DNA of 64,000 bases from Bemisia tabaci. Taxonomy: Eukaryota; Arthropoda; Insecta; Hemiptera; Aleyrodidae. Every line of letters begins with the position of its first letter. Positions within the stretch are counted from its first letter, which is position 1. Shown piece after piece: positions 1-12,984 of this stretch. The notes under the pieces were generated by a model. The model was not told where the DNA came from and did not search any database. It worked only from the letters and a program-made list of their open reading frames with translations. A program made the position numbers and the translations under genes. Location of the stretch: contig NC_092801.1 in NCBI RefSeq assembly GCF_918797505.1, positions 33,184,487 to 33,248,486 of the forward strand, written 5' to 3'.

Positions 1-672
1 GGGAAAAAGAAGTCAATTTCAAATGAAGATTTCTCGCTTGAAACGCAAAGAGCTCTGGGTGGTTGACATTCTCTTATTCCTCAGATATTCAACTTCAATG
101 GGCCTGTTGCAAACTTTTGCTAGAGCAAATATAAGAGTTGTTTCCTACAGATGATGCCTCAAAAATCACGATGGGCGCATCGGCAAAGTCTAAAATGCAC
201 TCATAACTTCACAATCTGCGTAAGAAATTTGCTCTACCAAAAAGATCTTGCGACTTTTTGCGACTATCAGAGATATTTGAAGTTAAAGTTTAGGTGTTTC
301 ACGTTTTTACATCGTTAACTTAAAGCTATAATTCGAGGTTGCCAACTTCAAATGAACTGTTCTCGAAAAATACGCAAAAAATCCTGCAGTTATAACATTT
401 TCTTATTCCTCGAGTGTTTTAATTTGATAGTGCCAAAGAATTTTCCTATGTCGGTGCTACTATCTTCATTATTTAAAGTTAAGTGTCTATTACCGATTTT
501 TGTCCACATCGTCCATGAGGGTGCCGCACTGTGCGTCGTATGGAGCTTGTGATCCTTTGGCAGGATGGTGACGAACTGTACAATGCGGCAAAGTCGCTAA
601 CTCGTTTTTGCCCAAATTGTCAGTCAGGCGGTATTCTTCCTCAGCCCTCGAAGTATGTTCAGACACGATTTA
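1..672. other. Region left of the last recognised FASN-like exon
   Basis: Bases 98-247 are one arm of a MITE whose end reads ATGGGCCTGTTGCA, also seen at 12100-12707 and, with longer arms, at 13584-14206. An ATTAAA on the minus strand near 418-423 could serve as a poly(A) signal for a gene ending at 673, but it is weak. I found no ACP (the LGMDSL-type motif) or thioesterase (GYSFG-type motif) coding on the minus strand here. Confidence 0.4.
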
Positions 673-948
673 TCATCGAGAAATTTTCCCAAAATTGATA
701 AAACTTAACAAACCAGAGGTTTTTTGAATGTTGTTGGTCCTTTTAGACACAAGGTATACGGCTTCTCTATTTTTATTCAAAAGAGCATGGTCAAGGACTT
801 CAGTGTAGTCGACGTTGCCATCAAGGATCACAGATATCACACCCTTAACCATTGCACATTTTTTGTCGTGAATGTTGATGATAGGAACTTGTGGATTCGT
901 GCTTATTACCATCTCTTTGACATCCGTCACGAAGCCAATATTTTTTTC
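673..948 (-). CDS. FASN-like exon 27: post-KR segment; 3' boundary uncertain
   Basis: The acceptor is atttttattcatag|GAA (phase 0). [12 protein letters not shown] is similar to the FASN segment WGAIGDVG.VAD(M) after KR, and [20 protein letters not shown] to the helix before (V/L)[15 protein letters not shown] resembles that end. About 95 residues that carry the KR catalytic Ser and Tyr should lie between exons 26 and 27 and were not found. The frame stays open to a TGA at 673. No strong donor is visible (weak gtttgt near 718), so the gene may end here without ACP and thioesterase, or continue to the left. Confidence 0.62.
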   Translation of the reverse strand, partial: EKNIGFVTDVKEMVISTNPQVPIINIHDKKCAMVKGVISVILDGNVDYTEVLDHALLNKNREAVYLVSKRTNNIQKTSGLLSFINFGKISR

Positions 949-3900
949 CTATGAATAAAAATTGTAAAATTAATCCAGGAAAATGTAAGGCTATTTCCAA
1001 AGTTGTTTTGGATGCTATTCAGTCGTGTATTTTTTTTCTCGGCTTTTCATTATACTACTCGAGTACTCTATAAGTACTTTTTTCTGCAACGCCGGTTAGC
1101 GATTGAAGTATTTTTGAAGGCAAGGTAGTGCAAAATGTGGGAAATAATTTCGCTTGTTGGTGAGGGGAGGGGAGGGTGTTGACATTTTTCACTAAGTTTA
1201 CTGTCTTACTCCCTGGAGGATACTTAAATTACAATCTTAATGGGTTCTCGGGAGCTGGTGTATCACAGAATCGTGTTTCGATGTTTGTATACAATTAAAT
1301 AACAACTTTAAAGCATTTTTCGCGTACTATGGTTCTATACCCGAAATTATAGAAGTACAAATCTGTTGGATGACGTCATTCTAGTAGAAGAGTTATTATA
1401 ATTTAAACTACAACGGTAAGTATCTGGCTGATCAATCGATTCTGAACTTTCTGAACTACTTGGTGCTACGTAATCTACGTAATGTACACCTCCTAGAGGG
1501 TATTACTTTACACATTCTGTAGTGTTTTCATCTTACCCTGTTTTCATCTTTCGCATTAAATTAGTTAAAACCTAATGAGAGGTATATCAACGATGAATCC
1601 CCCAAACCACTTATTTCCTTTACGATGTTTTGAAGTTTTCGCTCCCATTTTACTTTATTTATTTTTTTTTTTTTTTTAAAGAGATTAAATCAACGACCGT
1701 CTTTGAAATTTTCATAGAATTTTCTTCGCACAGAGAATGAAAATTACAGAAGTTTAAAATAATTGACTTCTATTTGTTTTATTGTTAAAAAATAAAGTGT
1801 GGCTTCGCAAACCAAAATATGTAGTTTGAGGGTTTCATCGGGGATATTACTGTTAATGCAGGGTGGTTAGCGACCGGGAAAACCGGGGAAAGTCAGGGAA
1901 TGCAATTCGACCGGGAAAAATTAGGAAAAGGTCAGGGAATTTTTGTGGAGCCGGGTTCCACGTAAATATCGGGTCCGTGATGGGCCAGCTGATCGCGTTG
2001 TTTCGTCAACATTTTGATCCAATTAATTAGGTGCTCTAACGTTACCGTGAAAAAGTTAGAGAATTTCATTAGAAGAAGTCAGAGAAAAGTCAAGGAATAA
2101 TAAAAACAAATTTGCTAACCACCCTGTAATAATGAAAGTGAATTTTCTAACTAAAATTTAAAATGACCTTTTTAAATTTTCAACTGAGTACAAAAATTAA
2201 ATTACAATTTGTTTGATTAGTTAGTTAAACTCTATTTCTTTCATTCCTTTTAGGTGCAATAAATACTCCATTATTAATTCAAAAACTTACCAAGGAGACA
2301 ATAAAAACGGCCCCAATTGCTCCGAATTTTAAGATTCGCCTGATCAATGTTTCAGCGTCTCTCTGCGAGAATGCACTGATACCTGACATTACTGAAACTG
2401 AGGTATCATATTTGTTCGCATAGGTCTGCAATACGTTTGTTGCATCTGCGTTGAAAGGCGAATCCAAAGTCGCAACCACGAACTTTTCAACGCCGCGCTG
2501 CACTAGTTTCTTCATGAGGGGAATTGCATTTACCGCCGATGGACCTAAAAATTATTCCCCATACTAAGAGATCAAACAGCTTTTAATGATCTAAAGAAGT
2601 AGTTAAAACTCAAATTATTCGGAATTCTAAAATAAAATTATTCCCTAAATTTTTATAACTAAGAAGTGTTTTCCTGCATGCTAATAATTGAGAAGTTAGG
2701 AGGAGAAACGACTAACTGATTTCGGATTCGGCCATTTTTCGGATAACGGATTTTCTGAAACTATACATAGTGAGTAGTATGTGTACAAAATTTCCAATTT
2801 TTTTTTTTAAAAAAAAATTGTATTTTTCGCAAGATTAAGATTGTATTTTAATGAATTTTAATTTTGAATCCCATAAGTAAAGACAAGCACATTTTCCGTC
2901 CAAAAAGTCAATTATTGAAAGGAGGGCGTAATAAGCGTTTCCAAATGCGACTTACGTCACATATCGTTCCGTGGAAGGACGGCTAAATGAGATCTTCTAT
3001 GTTTCTAATATTACTCGATCCTAAAGATCCCCAATGACATTTCAGGTGTACCAAATTTAGCGTTTCCAACCATAAGTTTATCACGTGCAAACCTGTATTA
3101 TGACTTAGAGGCATTTTAAACTCAACTGAAATGTTCAACAGTTTTTTTTCCCACAAAGCTATTTACCCGATTCGGCCGTTTTCCCTCTTAACTCCTCAAT
3201 CATTTAGTAGAATTGGCACAAAAAAGTACAGAGTTATAAACGTGACGGACATTGCCAAAGCGCTTTCATTTTTTGGGGTAGGCCAGAGAACTTCTTTCAA
3301 CCAGCAATAGTTCCCAACGCGTCTTTTGGTGTCTACAAATCATGGAACGTAGTAAATAATGATGTACAACTCTGTTCGATGATTTTAACACTGGCTCAAT
3401 TTTTTTTAAAACAGTGCTTCCTATGAATTTGATAATTAGTGGAAGTGAGTCGGAATTTTGTCATTTGGTTTACGATAAAACCCGGAAAAGTGAATCTGCA
3501 ATGTTTCTACTACTTTGCTCATGGTAAGTGGTAAACGCTGTTTTCTTGTAAAGTGCCAGAGGGCCGATTGTTAAAGTATAGATTGTTGTAGCCGATTGTT
3601 GTTATAGTAGCGCAATAATAGATTGAACGGCCATTTATTGCATGATGACGTGGCTATGTCGGTTTCAGAACATTCCGTCAACAATTTTTGTCCACACTCC
3701 TGTTTTATCCAGTCGTTTACGCCCACGCGTAAAATAAACAACAGTAATTTGGCGCAAGCCTCATATTTTAGTCAGTAATTCATATCGACAATATTGAAAT
3801 GAGAAAATTTAGAGAGAAGGAAGTTTTGTTACGGTAGCTCATATTTTAAATGAAATGTCACTTTCTTCTTTTGATTCATCTTTTCAAATTGTCATCGGTG

Positions 3901-6900
3901 AATATTCTGTTTTCTTTCCACCCTAGAAATTTTTGATATAAATACACCTCATACGTACCTTCTCTTTTTTCTTTTTTTTCAAATGATAACATTACTTCAT
4001 TTCAAAAACATTTATAGTTTTAAGACGTGGCAAATCTTTTTAAAACCTTTTTCCAAGCGGTGGCATCGATATTAATGTTAATAGCCGTATTTGTGCAGAA
4101 AAAAACTGTACAAAAATGAATGAAAAAGGAAACAAATCAAGAAGCTTGCGATCTTTGGTTTTAATTCATTCGGAGATCAATCTTTTAGAGTCAAATACAT
4201 CCAATTTTGAGCGTTTGGATGTGCGTACACCATGCTGCAGCACAATAAAATCACAAAATATGAAATAAAAAAATTAAGTGCTTTGGCAATCATTGAATTC
4301 GACACGGAGCCACCTTAATATTTACAAAACACATTTTATATTTTCGCTTAATTCTGTTTTCATTTTTCATCACTTTAATTGAGAATAATCCATGCAGAGT
4401 GTGCAAAAATTTCAAAATCATGAGTTGAAACACGCTGACTCCTCCGCGAGTTTAAATATTAGTGCATAACACAGAGCGGAGCGGCGGCATGCTGCCAGCG
4501 CGATACGTGCACAAGCGCCTACAAACCTAAGGGGATACTTCACGCGTTGCGTAATGCTTGAAGTATCCCCTTAGGTTTGTAGGCGCTTGTGCACGTATCG
4601 CGCTGGCCGGCCGCCGGCCGGCCGCCCGCCGCGCGCCGCAGCTTACCGCGACGCCTCAAGCATCTATTTAAAAACAGAGGCGTTGTACGCTATCATACGA
4701 CATTGAAGGCGCTATAGCATATTAAGAATGACAGGCATCCTTTAAGAGTACGGAGCTTTCTTCACAGAATAAACCAAGATGCGACTGCACAAAAAGAGAA
4801 CAGCAGTCCAAAAACTCACCAAATCCTAGAATCCGTATTTAATAACGTTTAGCATAATTTTTGAATTTCAAAAGTGGAAAAATGACTGATAATATAGGTA
4901 GAAACATTTTTGAGTAAGTCGTCAAGAGGATTTTATTTTGAATCAAGCATAAAATATCTGAATGAAATCGGGTTACTGCTTGATGTAAGTGACTTTTCTT
5001 TTTATATTAACATCTTTTCTTCTATAAACAAGCATTATTTTCTTTATTGATTTATCAAGAAATCTTCTTGGCAGTAAATTGCGGAGCATATTCTTGCTTG
5101 ACTCGAGTCACTCCTTCCTCTAATGAAGTTTAAAAATCATGCTAAGCGCCATTGAATGCAGATACTAGGACTAAGACTAGGGACCAATACTGCCGTGCTA
5201 CGGAAAAACGCCGTATGAACCTTCAGGCGTTGCCAAATTTCCTTCGATTAAACACAAATTCATGAGAAAACTTACGATTATTTTTCTTCCAATTTTTCAG
5301 ATTATTTTGTTCGCAATTTTACCTAAAGTTCCTGTAGATTTCAAAGAAAAACATTCATAAATCTCCTTAACAATACACATTTTATCGGAGGAAATTTGGC
5401 AACTCTCAAATGTTTACACGGCGTTTTTCCTTAGTACGGCAGAAGAGGTATATAGTTTTAATCGATGTTTCTTTTTATTTTATGTTTTGAAAGCTCTTTT
5501 TCGAAAAACTTTTCACCTGTGGTCGAGATAAATGCTACAAAACAACTTATCTGACTTGTGACGATGCGAATTTCACGGTAAATTTAATTTTTTCAAGTGA
5601 AAACCAGCGAAAATATCTTTAAATCTTCACAAATTATTCCGCACCCACGACAAAATATACTGTGAAAATTTAACGCCTTCAATAACGTGGGTTTTTCTAT
5701 GAAAAAATAAAACGACGGCGGCAATTTTGAAATGTCGTAATCGGGATATGTGTTCTGTGAGCACTAACGTTATGCTACCTACGTTTCCCTGAGTGTTTAC
5801 GTATAAAAATCTTAACAATACTTACATAAAATAAAATTAATTCGGGGATTAGCGTGAAGATAATCAGTGTCTTGTGCATTTGTTCCATCCTTTTCAATGA
5901 TGCTTCTGATTGTATTCTTACAGCCTTGAAGGTTTAACAAAAGCTTTTCTCCAGGTTTGAGACAAGAAGAAGTGATCCTAAAGGGGAGAACAAATAAAAA
6001 GAACATTCAGAATTTAAAAAATTGTGTTTGTATTTCTTTACCTTAAATATATATTTTTTCAAACAAATCAATTTCAACGGTTTTGTAGTTCAATGGCTCC
6101 ATTTATATTTTTATGTTTTATGTCTTTATCTTTTGTTTTTTTGCAGCCTTTTCCCAAATTAAGTTGTTATTTTATGATGTGTTTTGGGTGATTAAGTTGT
6201 TCTTCATTATGTGATTAGCTATTTTTTGTATAATATTGTAAGGAGGTTTTATTGATCTGCGGAGAAGAAAAAAATTTCATCCAGGAGGACTCCAACAAAT
6301 AACCCGCTGAAAGAATGAAAATAAGAATAAGAAGAATGAAAAAAGTAAGATAAATAGAGAAAATTAAAAAGAATATATTTTCTACTACTCTCCTCTCCTT
6401 CCTCTTTTCTCTCTATTCTTGCTTTTCTTCCTTCCCTCCTTTTGATCTTGATTTCTAGTCAGGGTGGCATGAAACGTAAGAAAAAAAATGAAAAATCGGA
6501 AATATCAGAGAAATATTTCATGAAATTTCACGAAGCTGTGAAATACTTCATATTTTTCAGGGGCTAGACTATGCAACCCGCACTCAAACACACAAACATA
6601 GAAAAAAGTCACAATTTTTACATTTTACGAAATATGGAAAGGAACCGGTATTTTTCAATAATTTTCATAAATTTTTGAAACATGAAATATTTCGTGTGAA
6701 ATTTCAAGATTTTATTTTTCATGAAATTTTGCCACCCCTGTTCCTAGTATGTCTCCAACTGACATGATTTTCAACAAGTTTTTCCACGTTGAAATACGTT
6801 TTATTTTAACCGACATCAGGGGAAAATGAGAGAGGGTAGCGATTTGACTGCCGTAGAACATCATTTTCGTCATTTTTCCGCCATTCTGCCGCATCTGAGA

Positions 6901-9900
6901 TTCCTCCAAGTCAATGGAACTTTTAATAGCGGACTTGTTGCGGATTTTGACTCCGAAACACGCAATATTACACCAAGACTCACCTGGTGCTTTTGGAATA
7001 TAAAATAGACAACAAGAGGTTCAGTCCTATTCACCTATTCACTTGGTTCAACTTCCCATACAACTTTCAACTTTATTGCATGAAAATTTTTACCGTGTGA
7101 TTCAAAAGGGAAAAATTTCCATGCAATTGAGCTAGAGGAAAATTTTGAGGAAAACCTGAACCGTGTAAATGAAACTCATGACTCTTCATTTTTTTTCTTT
7201 TTCTTCTTTTAAAATATTTTTCTAATGAAAGTGATTGACGTGAAGTGGCGACGGTGAAACTCCAAACCACTTACCTTGATTGCAGTGTTTTGATAGCATC
7301 ACTCTCATCATCAGATTTTAGAGCAGAACGAATCGACATCAATCCTTGAAATTTTCACAAACATTTTTTCGCACAGAGAAGAGAAATAACGGAGTTTACT
7401 TAAAGAATTGACGTTGGGTGGTTTTCCATCTAAAAACTAAAGTACGACAAGAAGTCAACATCGTCGCAAACTGAGATACGTGGTCAGGGAGTTTCATCCT
7501 AAATATGTCAGTTGGAGACATACTTTCCATATTTCGTAAAATGTAAAAATTGTGACTTTTTTCTATGTTTGTGTGTTTGAGTGCGGGTTGCATAGTCTAG
7601 CCCCTGAAAAATATGAAGTATTTCACAGCTTCGTGAAATTTTATGAAATATTTCTCTGATATTTCCGATTTTTCATTTTTTTTCTTACGTTTCATGCCAC
7701 CCTGACTAGAAATCAAGATCAAAAGGAGGGAAGGAAGAAAAGCAAGAATAGAGAGAAAAGAGGAAGGAGAGGAGAGTAGTAGAAATATATTCTTTTTAAT
7801 TTTCTCTATTTATGTCTGTCGTCATAATTATAACATAAGCAAGAATAGAGAGAAAAGAGGAAGGAGAGGAGAGTAGTAGAAATATATTCTTTTTAATTTT
7901 CTCTATTTATGTCTGTCTCTAATTATATTCTGTTTTAAGTTCACTTTTTTGTTTCCCTCTTTCATTTAATTTTGACCACTGTTGGGGACGACAATAGTTC
8001 GATTTGAAGTGAAAAGTTGGGCTTTTTAAACTGCGTATTTTTCGGTTGCCAAGTCTTTTGTCGCGTTTTTAATATGCAGATCGTGTTCTATGCGTCAGTT
8101 ATCTTAGGAGTCATGTCTTCGCAAGTCGAAATTCATTCATGGTTTAGTGATCCATCGGGCTCAAGATAAAAGAAACCAACCTATTGAGCTGGTGAGGAGC
8201 AAAAAGCCGGTACGGGATATTGACGGAGGGTTCCTGTGCAGCGAGGATGTGGAGCCATTCCTCGACGAGTCCGTGGAGACGCCATTTCCGGTCCGGCGAG
8301 AAGACGGCAACCTCGCGGGGGGTGAAGCTGCGGAAGCTAGTCATCTTGAGGAAGTTGATCATGGGGATCGGGGAGTTGCGGGAGGGCAGGGCCCCATTGA
8401 GGTTAACGAAGACGCCCTGCGACGCGATGCAGTTCCAGGAGTAGGGCATCTGCTCCTCCGGCAAGTTGCTGATAATCAGGTCCGCCCCCTGTCCCTTCGA
8501 CTCCATCATCAACGGCAAGATGAAGTCCCTGTTCGTGTGATTCGTGATCCGGGTGGCTGGAATCTGAAGGAAGAAGATACAGAGTAGAAACCAAAAACCA
8601 TCCATTTGAATAGCATCAAACGAATCAGTTTAGGCGTTGTAAGGCTATTATATTTATTGGAGTTTAACATTTTTTTTACAGCACTTTCTTGGCCTCAGAG
8701 GAATACCTCGTCGTTACTAAGATTATCCTGATTGTTATTTACTGTGGAATCAAATTTCTTCTGCAGGAAGAATTTTAAGTATCATTCCTGTTATTTATTT
8801 TTTATTCATTGTTTTAGAATCTTCATTACTTCTCCGGTTGGTAGGATTTAAATTAGGTGTGTAAGAGGAAATCTAGAATTAAAAATCAATAAGCCAGCTC
8901 CTAATCATGGCTTTAAAGAATTGTGTTCAATTGTTTTCTTCTAATGTGGCAGAAAGTGCAGAAAATTTAATATTTATGAAAAAGATTTAAACCCTTCTTT
9001 AGAAATAAGTGCGTGGGGGTAATGTAAGATTTCAACAGATATAGAACAGATAATATTTTTTATGATATCTCATTTTTAGTTCGTAACGCTTTTGTGACGT
9101 AGGACGTAAACCTATCTTTCCACACAGGAAAACAAAATGGCGTCACGTAATTTATGGACGACCCCTTCCGCGTCTGCTTATTTTCCGAATACGCATTTTC
9201 CGAGGGGGATTTTTACAGGAAGAAGAATGGAGGAATTCGAGGAAGAACCCTTCGACGGCCAAAGTGCGAAAGCAAGTATCTCCGTTTGTGAGGTTGCAGA
9301 CTTCCTGTTACACTTTATTTTGTCCAAGGAAAACTAGCCAACGTAATTTCTTGAAAACTTCTTTGATTTTTCTTCTTTATCAGCAGAATATTCTGTATAA
9401 ATTTCAAGCAATGAAGATGGCTTGTTTTACTTTGTGAAAATAAAATATGAGCAGAAATGTCCGAAACACCGGAATGAAGATACGTGGTTTTGCATTTTGG
9501 GCATCGATATATTTATTACGGAACATTATTCATAATTGGTCGACACCGAGGAAGAAGAGGTTTATAAGCCTTTCATACCTGGGGGAAATTTTTCAAGATC
9601 ACCTCCTTTGCGGCGTCATTGGAGACTGTGGAAAAAACATTGTGACCTTCGTGAAGGGCTAACGCAATGCACATCATTCCGACCGGCGTCTGGCCATTGT
9701 GAACCATTACATGCTTCACACATCGCTCCAGCTCTTCACAGCAGTCTCGAATCGCCAAGTTTCCCTTCAATCGATGAGAAAATTATTGAACAAGATAAAA
9801 TCTGACGTATTCAAGCTAAAAGGAATGGGTCAGTTGCGCAGGTCAGCATCGTGTTTTGACGTTTGATCCCTGTAGATCAGCTCTGTATGATCAAATCTGT

Positions 9901-12900
9901 CCGAACACCAACTTTCTACGTTCAATACTAACCGAGATAAAAATTCGGCTTATGACGTCATCCACCGTGGTAGTGACACCCTTTCGTTTCTTCCACCTTG
10001 TTTCCATCAATCAGTGAGACACGCATTTGTACATACTGGCGACTCATCGTTAAAATTGGAGGAAGAAACAAAGGGGGTCACCACCGCTGTGGATGACGTC
10101 ATAAACCAAGCGAATGTTTCAATGCGCGATATCTCGATCAGTATTATACGTAAAAAGTTAGTGTTTGGGCGGATCTCATTATTTTTTAGCAAACCTACAG
10201 GAATCAAGAATTAAAACACGATTATGCGACCAGCGCAACTAACCCCTTTTGTAGAAAAGAATTTAATTAAGTGGAACTACAAAGCACAAAAATTCTACGT
10301 AGACAGTTCCTTTTTATTTAAGCATTTCTGTATAGTTCTCGCAAGCATCAATACATCCAATTTAAAGTTATCGTCATCAGTTATATTGATATCATTGTTT
10401 AAGGGAATGTTCGATGATTGTTGTACCATATTTTCGAAGGTACAAAGTTGCTCTTCAAAAAAGTTTGAACAGGTTTGAAGGTACCTATAAGAATTTAAAT
10501 TTTTTCATCAATTTTCTTTATCAGTTAAATTTTTACTAAAGCAGAGGGCGCAATCAAACGCTTTCTCAATCAGAGGCGGATCCAAAAAGTTGGCAAAACC
10601 GGATTCTCTCCATTTAAACCTGTGTTATATAATCGATTCTTGTCGGAGCACCTGGCCTCTCAAAGAATCGATACATTCCCATAGGTTTAAATAAAGAAAA
10701 ACAATGTTGCCAGGATCCAGTTTGCTGGATCCGCCAGTGTTCTCAATTACTTGCGAAAATTGACATCACGATCAAACCTTAAAGTACATAAAACTGTTTA
10801 CCATTAAATATGCGTATGGCAAGGTGGCAGCGACCTCAAGTGAAATTCCTGGTGGCAGCTCCCATCGAAATATTGGGTCCAGTTCGACTTTCGCTTCAAC
10901 TTTGTCCTTTCTACTGGCCAGGCCCATCACGCGCTGACCGGAAGTTGTGACCCCTGAATAATCCATCAGTGTAATTCCACCCTTCAGTCAGGAAATTTCA
11001 AGAAAAATATTAAAAGTTATTTACACTCGACGAATATTTTCAATTATTTAGTTCCTCTAAAAGTGTCATGATTTTCATCGTTACTGTTACAGCAAGCCCT
11101 GTGGCTCCCAAATATATGCATTTTTTGGTCATGGATCTACCAGGTGGATCTCCGGAGTTTTTCAACCTTAAAGGTAAGTTTAAATTTTTTTCTCTCAATA
11201 CAAATACTGGGAATTTGATTGGCAATTCCTAGGGAGTTTATAGTGCCAAGTCCAGAAGTGACTTTGGTTTTTTTTCACACATCAATTGATCGGTAGAAAA
11301 ATCGATTTTCGCCAAAAGAAAATGGGCGTTTGGAAAAAATGCGTGACAATTTACATGTTCTCCGGCTCTGATGGTCGTGACAGCCCTCAGTCTATCAGTC
11401 AAAAATCAATACCCATGGCTAATTGGACCGCGTTTAGCAGAAAGGAACCAAGCCACATCAGCTATTGCCAAATTTAACCGGGCATTTTCATTCCTTATGA
11501 GAGAACGGTTGTGCGAATTCCTTTGAAAATTTTAAGGAATTTGCACAGTACTCGGCAGAATATTCACTGGAATTTGCACAAAAATCCGCACAACTGTTTT
11601 CATGTACAAAATTAAATTGCCCAATTGAATTTGGCAATACCTGATGTGGCTTGGTTCCTTCCTACTTAACACTGTCCGATTCAAGTCTCACTCGGCGCGC
11701 ATGTTTGATCCAGTAAGCATGAACGCAAAATCGCCTTCATTTCAGGCTGATACCACCTGTTGCTGCTTGAGGGCACGTATAGTTGCGTCTACAGTTTTTA
11801 CACATTCTGCTCATTGCACCTAACTTAATGACACCTGTAGCACTACCGTGCAACGCAAAAACGCCGTAAACGCCATTTTACATTTTTTGGAAACAACGTA
11901 TCATAGCAGAAAAACTTGTGTACCTTGGGACAATATTTTTTCGGAATTATTTCGCAAACTTAAAGAACTTTTTCAAGAACTTAATTTGAAAATTTGAGGT
12001 GCATGAGTAAGACAGTTTTAATAATATGAAGTGTTAAGTTCCAAAAAACGAGGGGAAATATTGATGGATTTGCGGCGTTCTTGCTTAGCACGGCAGAGCA
12101 AGAAACTTCAGCAAGAGCAAAAAGAATACCTACTTGTTTCTCTTAAAAAATAGCTTAAAAATCACGAGGAGCATCAAGAATGTCTGAAATACTCTCCTAA
12201 CTTCACAGTCCAAGTGCAATAAGCATTTTTCTAAAATTCCCGCTCCAAAAACAATATTATGGCATTTTGGAAGAGGTTGTTCCAACTAACCCTTGCGCAC
12301 TAAGATGCTACACAATATTCAACATGGCTGTCGCTTCCCCGCTTAAATCGTGAGGAGGCATTATAGTCTTTATCAACGCAAGAAAAACGTACACATAAAC
12401 GCGCGGGTTGATGAAATCCCGTCTCGCCGCATGTCTCTTGGCGAGTTTACTTCAACTGTGTCGAATATTGCGTAGCGACCTGACAAGAGATGGATGGAAC
12501 GACATCTCTCTCGAAATGTTCACCTACACCGTGGTATCGGCTTTGAAGCGAACAGTCTAAAAACTTGTATATTTCTTACCCAAATTGTGAAGTTAAGCGT
12601 GTATTTCAGATTTTCCCTAAGCGCTCATCGTTAATTTTGTGCCATTTTCTATAAGGAACAACTCCTTTTTTTTGCTCTAACTGAAGTTTACAACAGGCCC
12701 ATTAACTGGATTACGGTGCAGAAGCTGTATTATCATTTTGTAAGTGGATCCTGGTAGGGAATCTTCAAGCATCAAACTTAACACTTAAGAATCAATAAAG
12801 GGAAATACAGGGGGGACTCACATAAAATACAATGTACACAATTTAAACAGATAGGTTTCACTTAGAATGTACTTTAGGTCTTCTAGCTATCTACTGTTAT

Positions 12901-12938
12901 AGATAGTTCCACCTTGCAAGTCAAAATAAAATACTTCC

Positions 12939-12984
<46 letters not shown>

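Noticed and set aside
8147..8587. 146-codon plus-strand frame
   Set aside because: It is the antisense shadow of FASN-like exon 24.
11093..11173. Possible plus-strand exon with acceptor ttactgttacag and donor AAAG|gtaagt
   Set aside because: Two frames are open over only 27 codons, no family motif is convincing and no partner exon was seen on the plus strand. It is probably chance.
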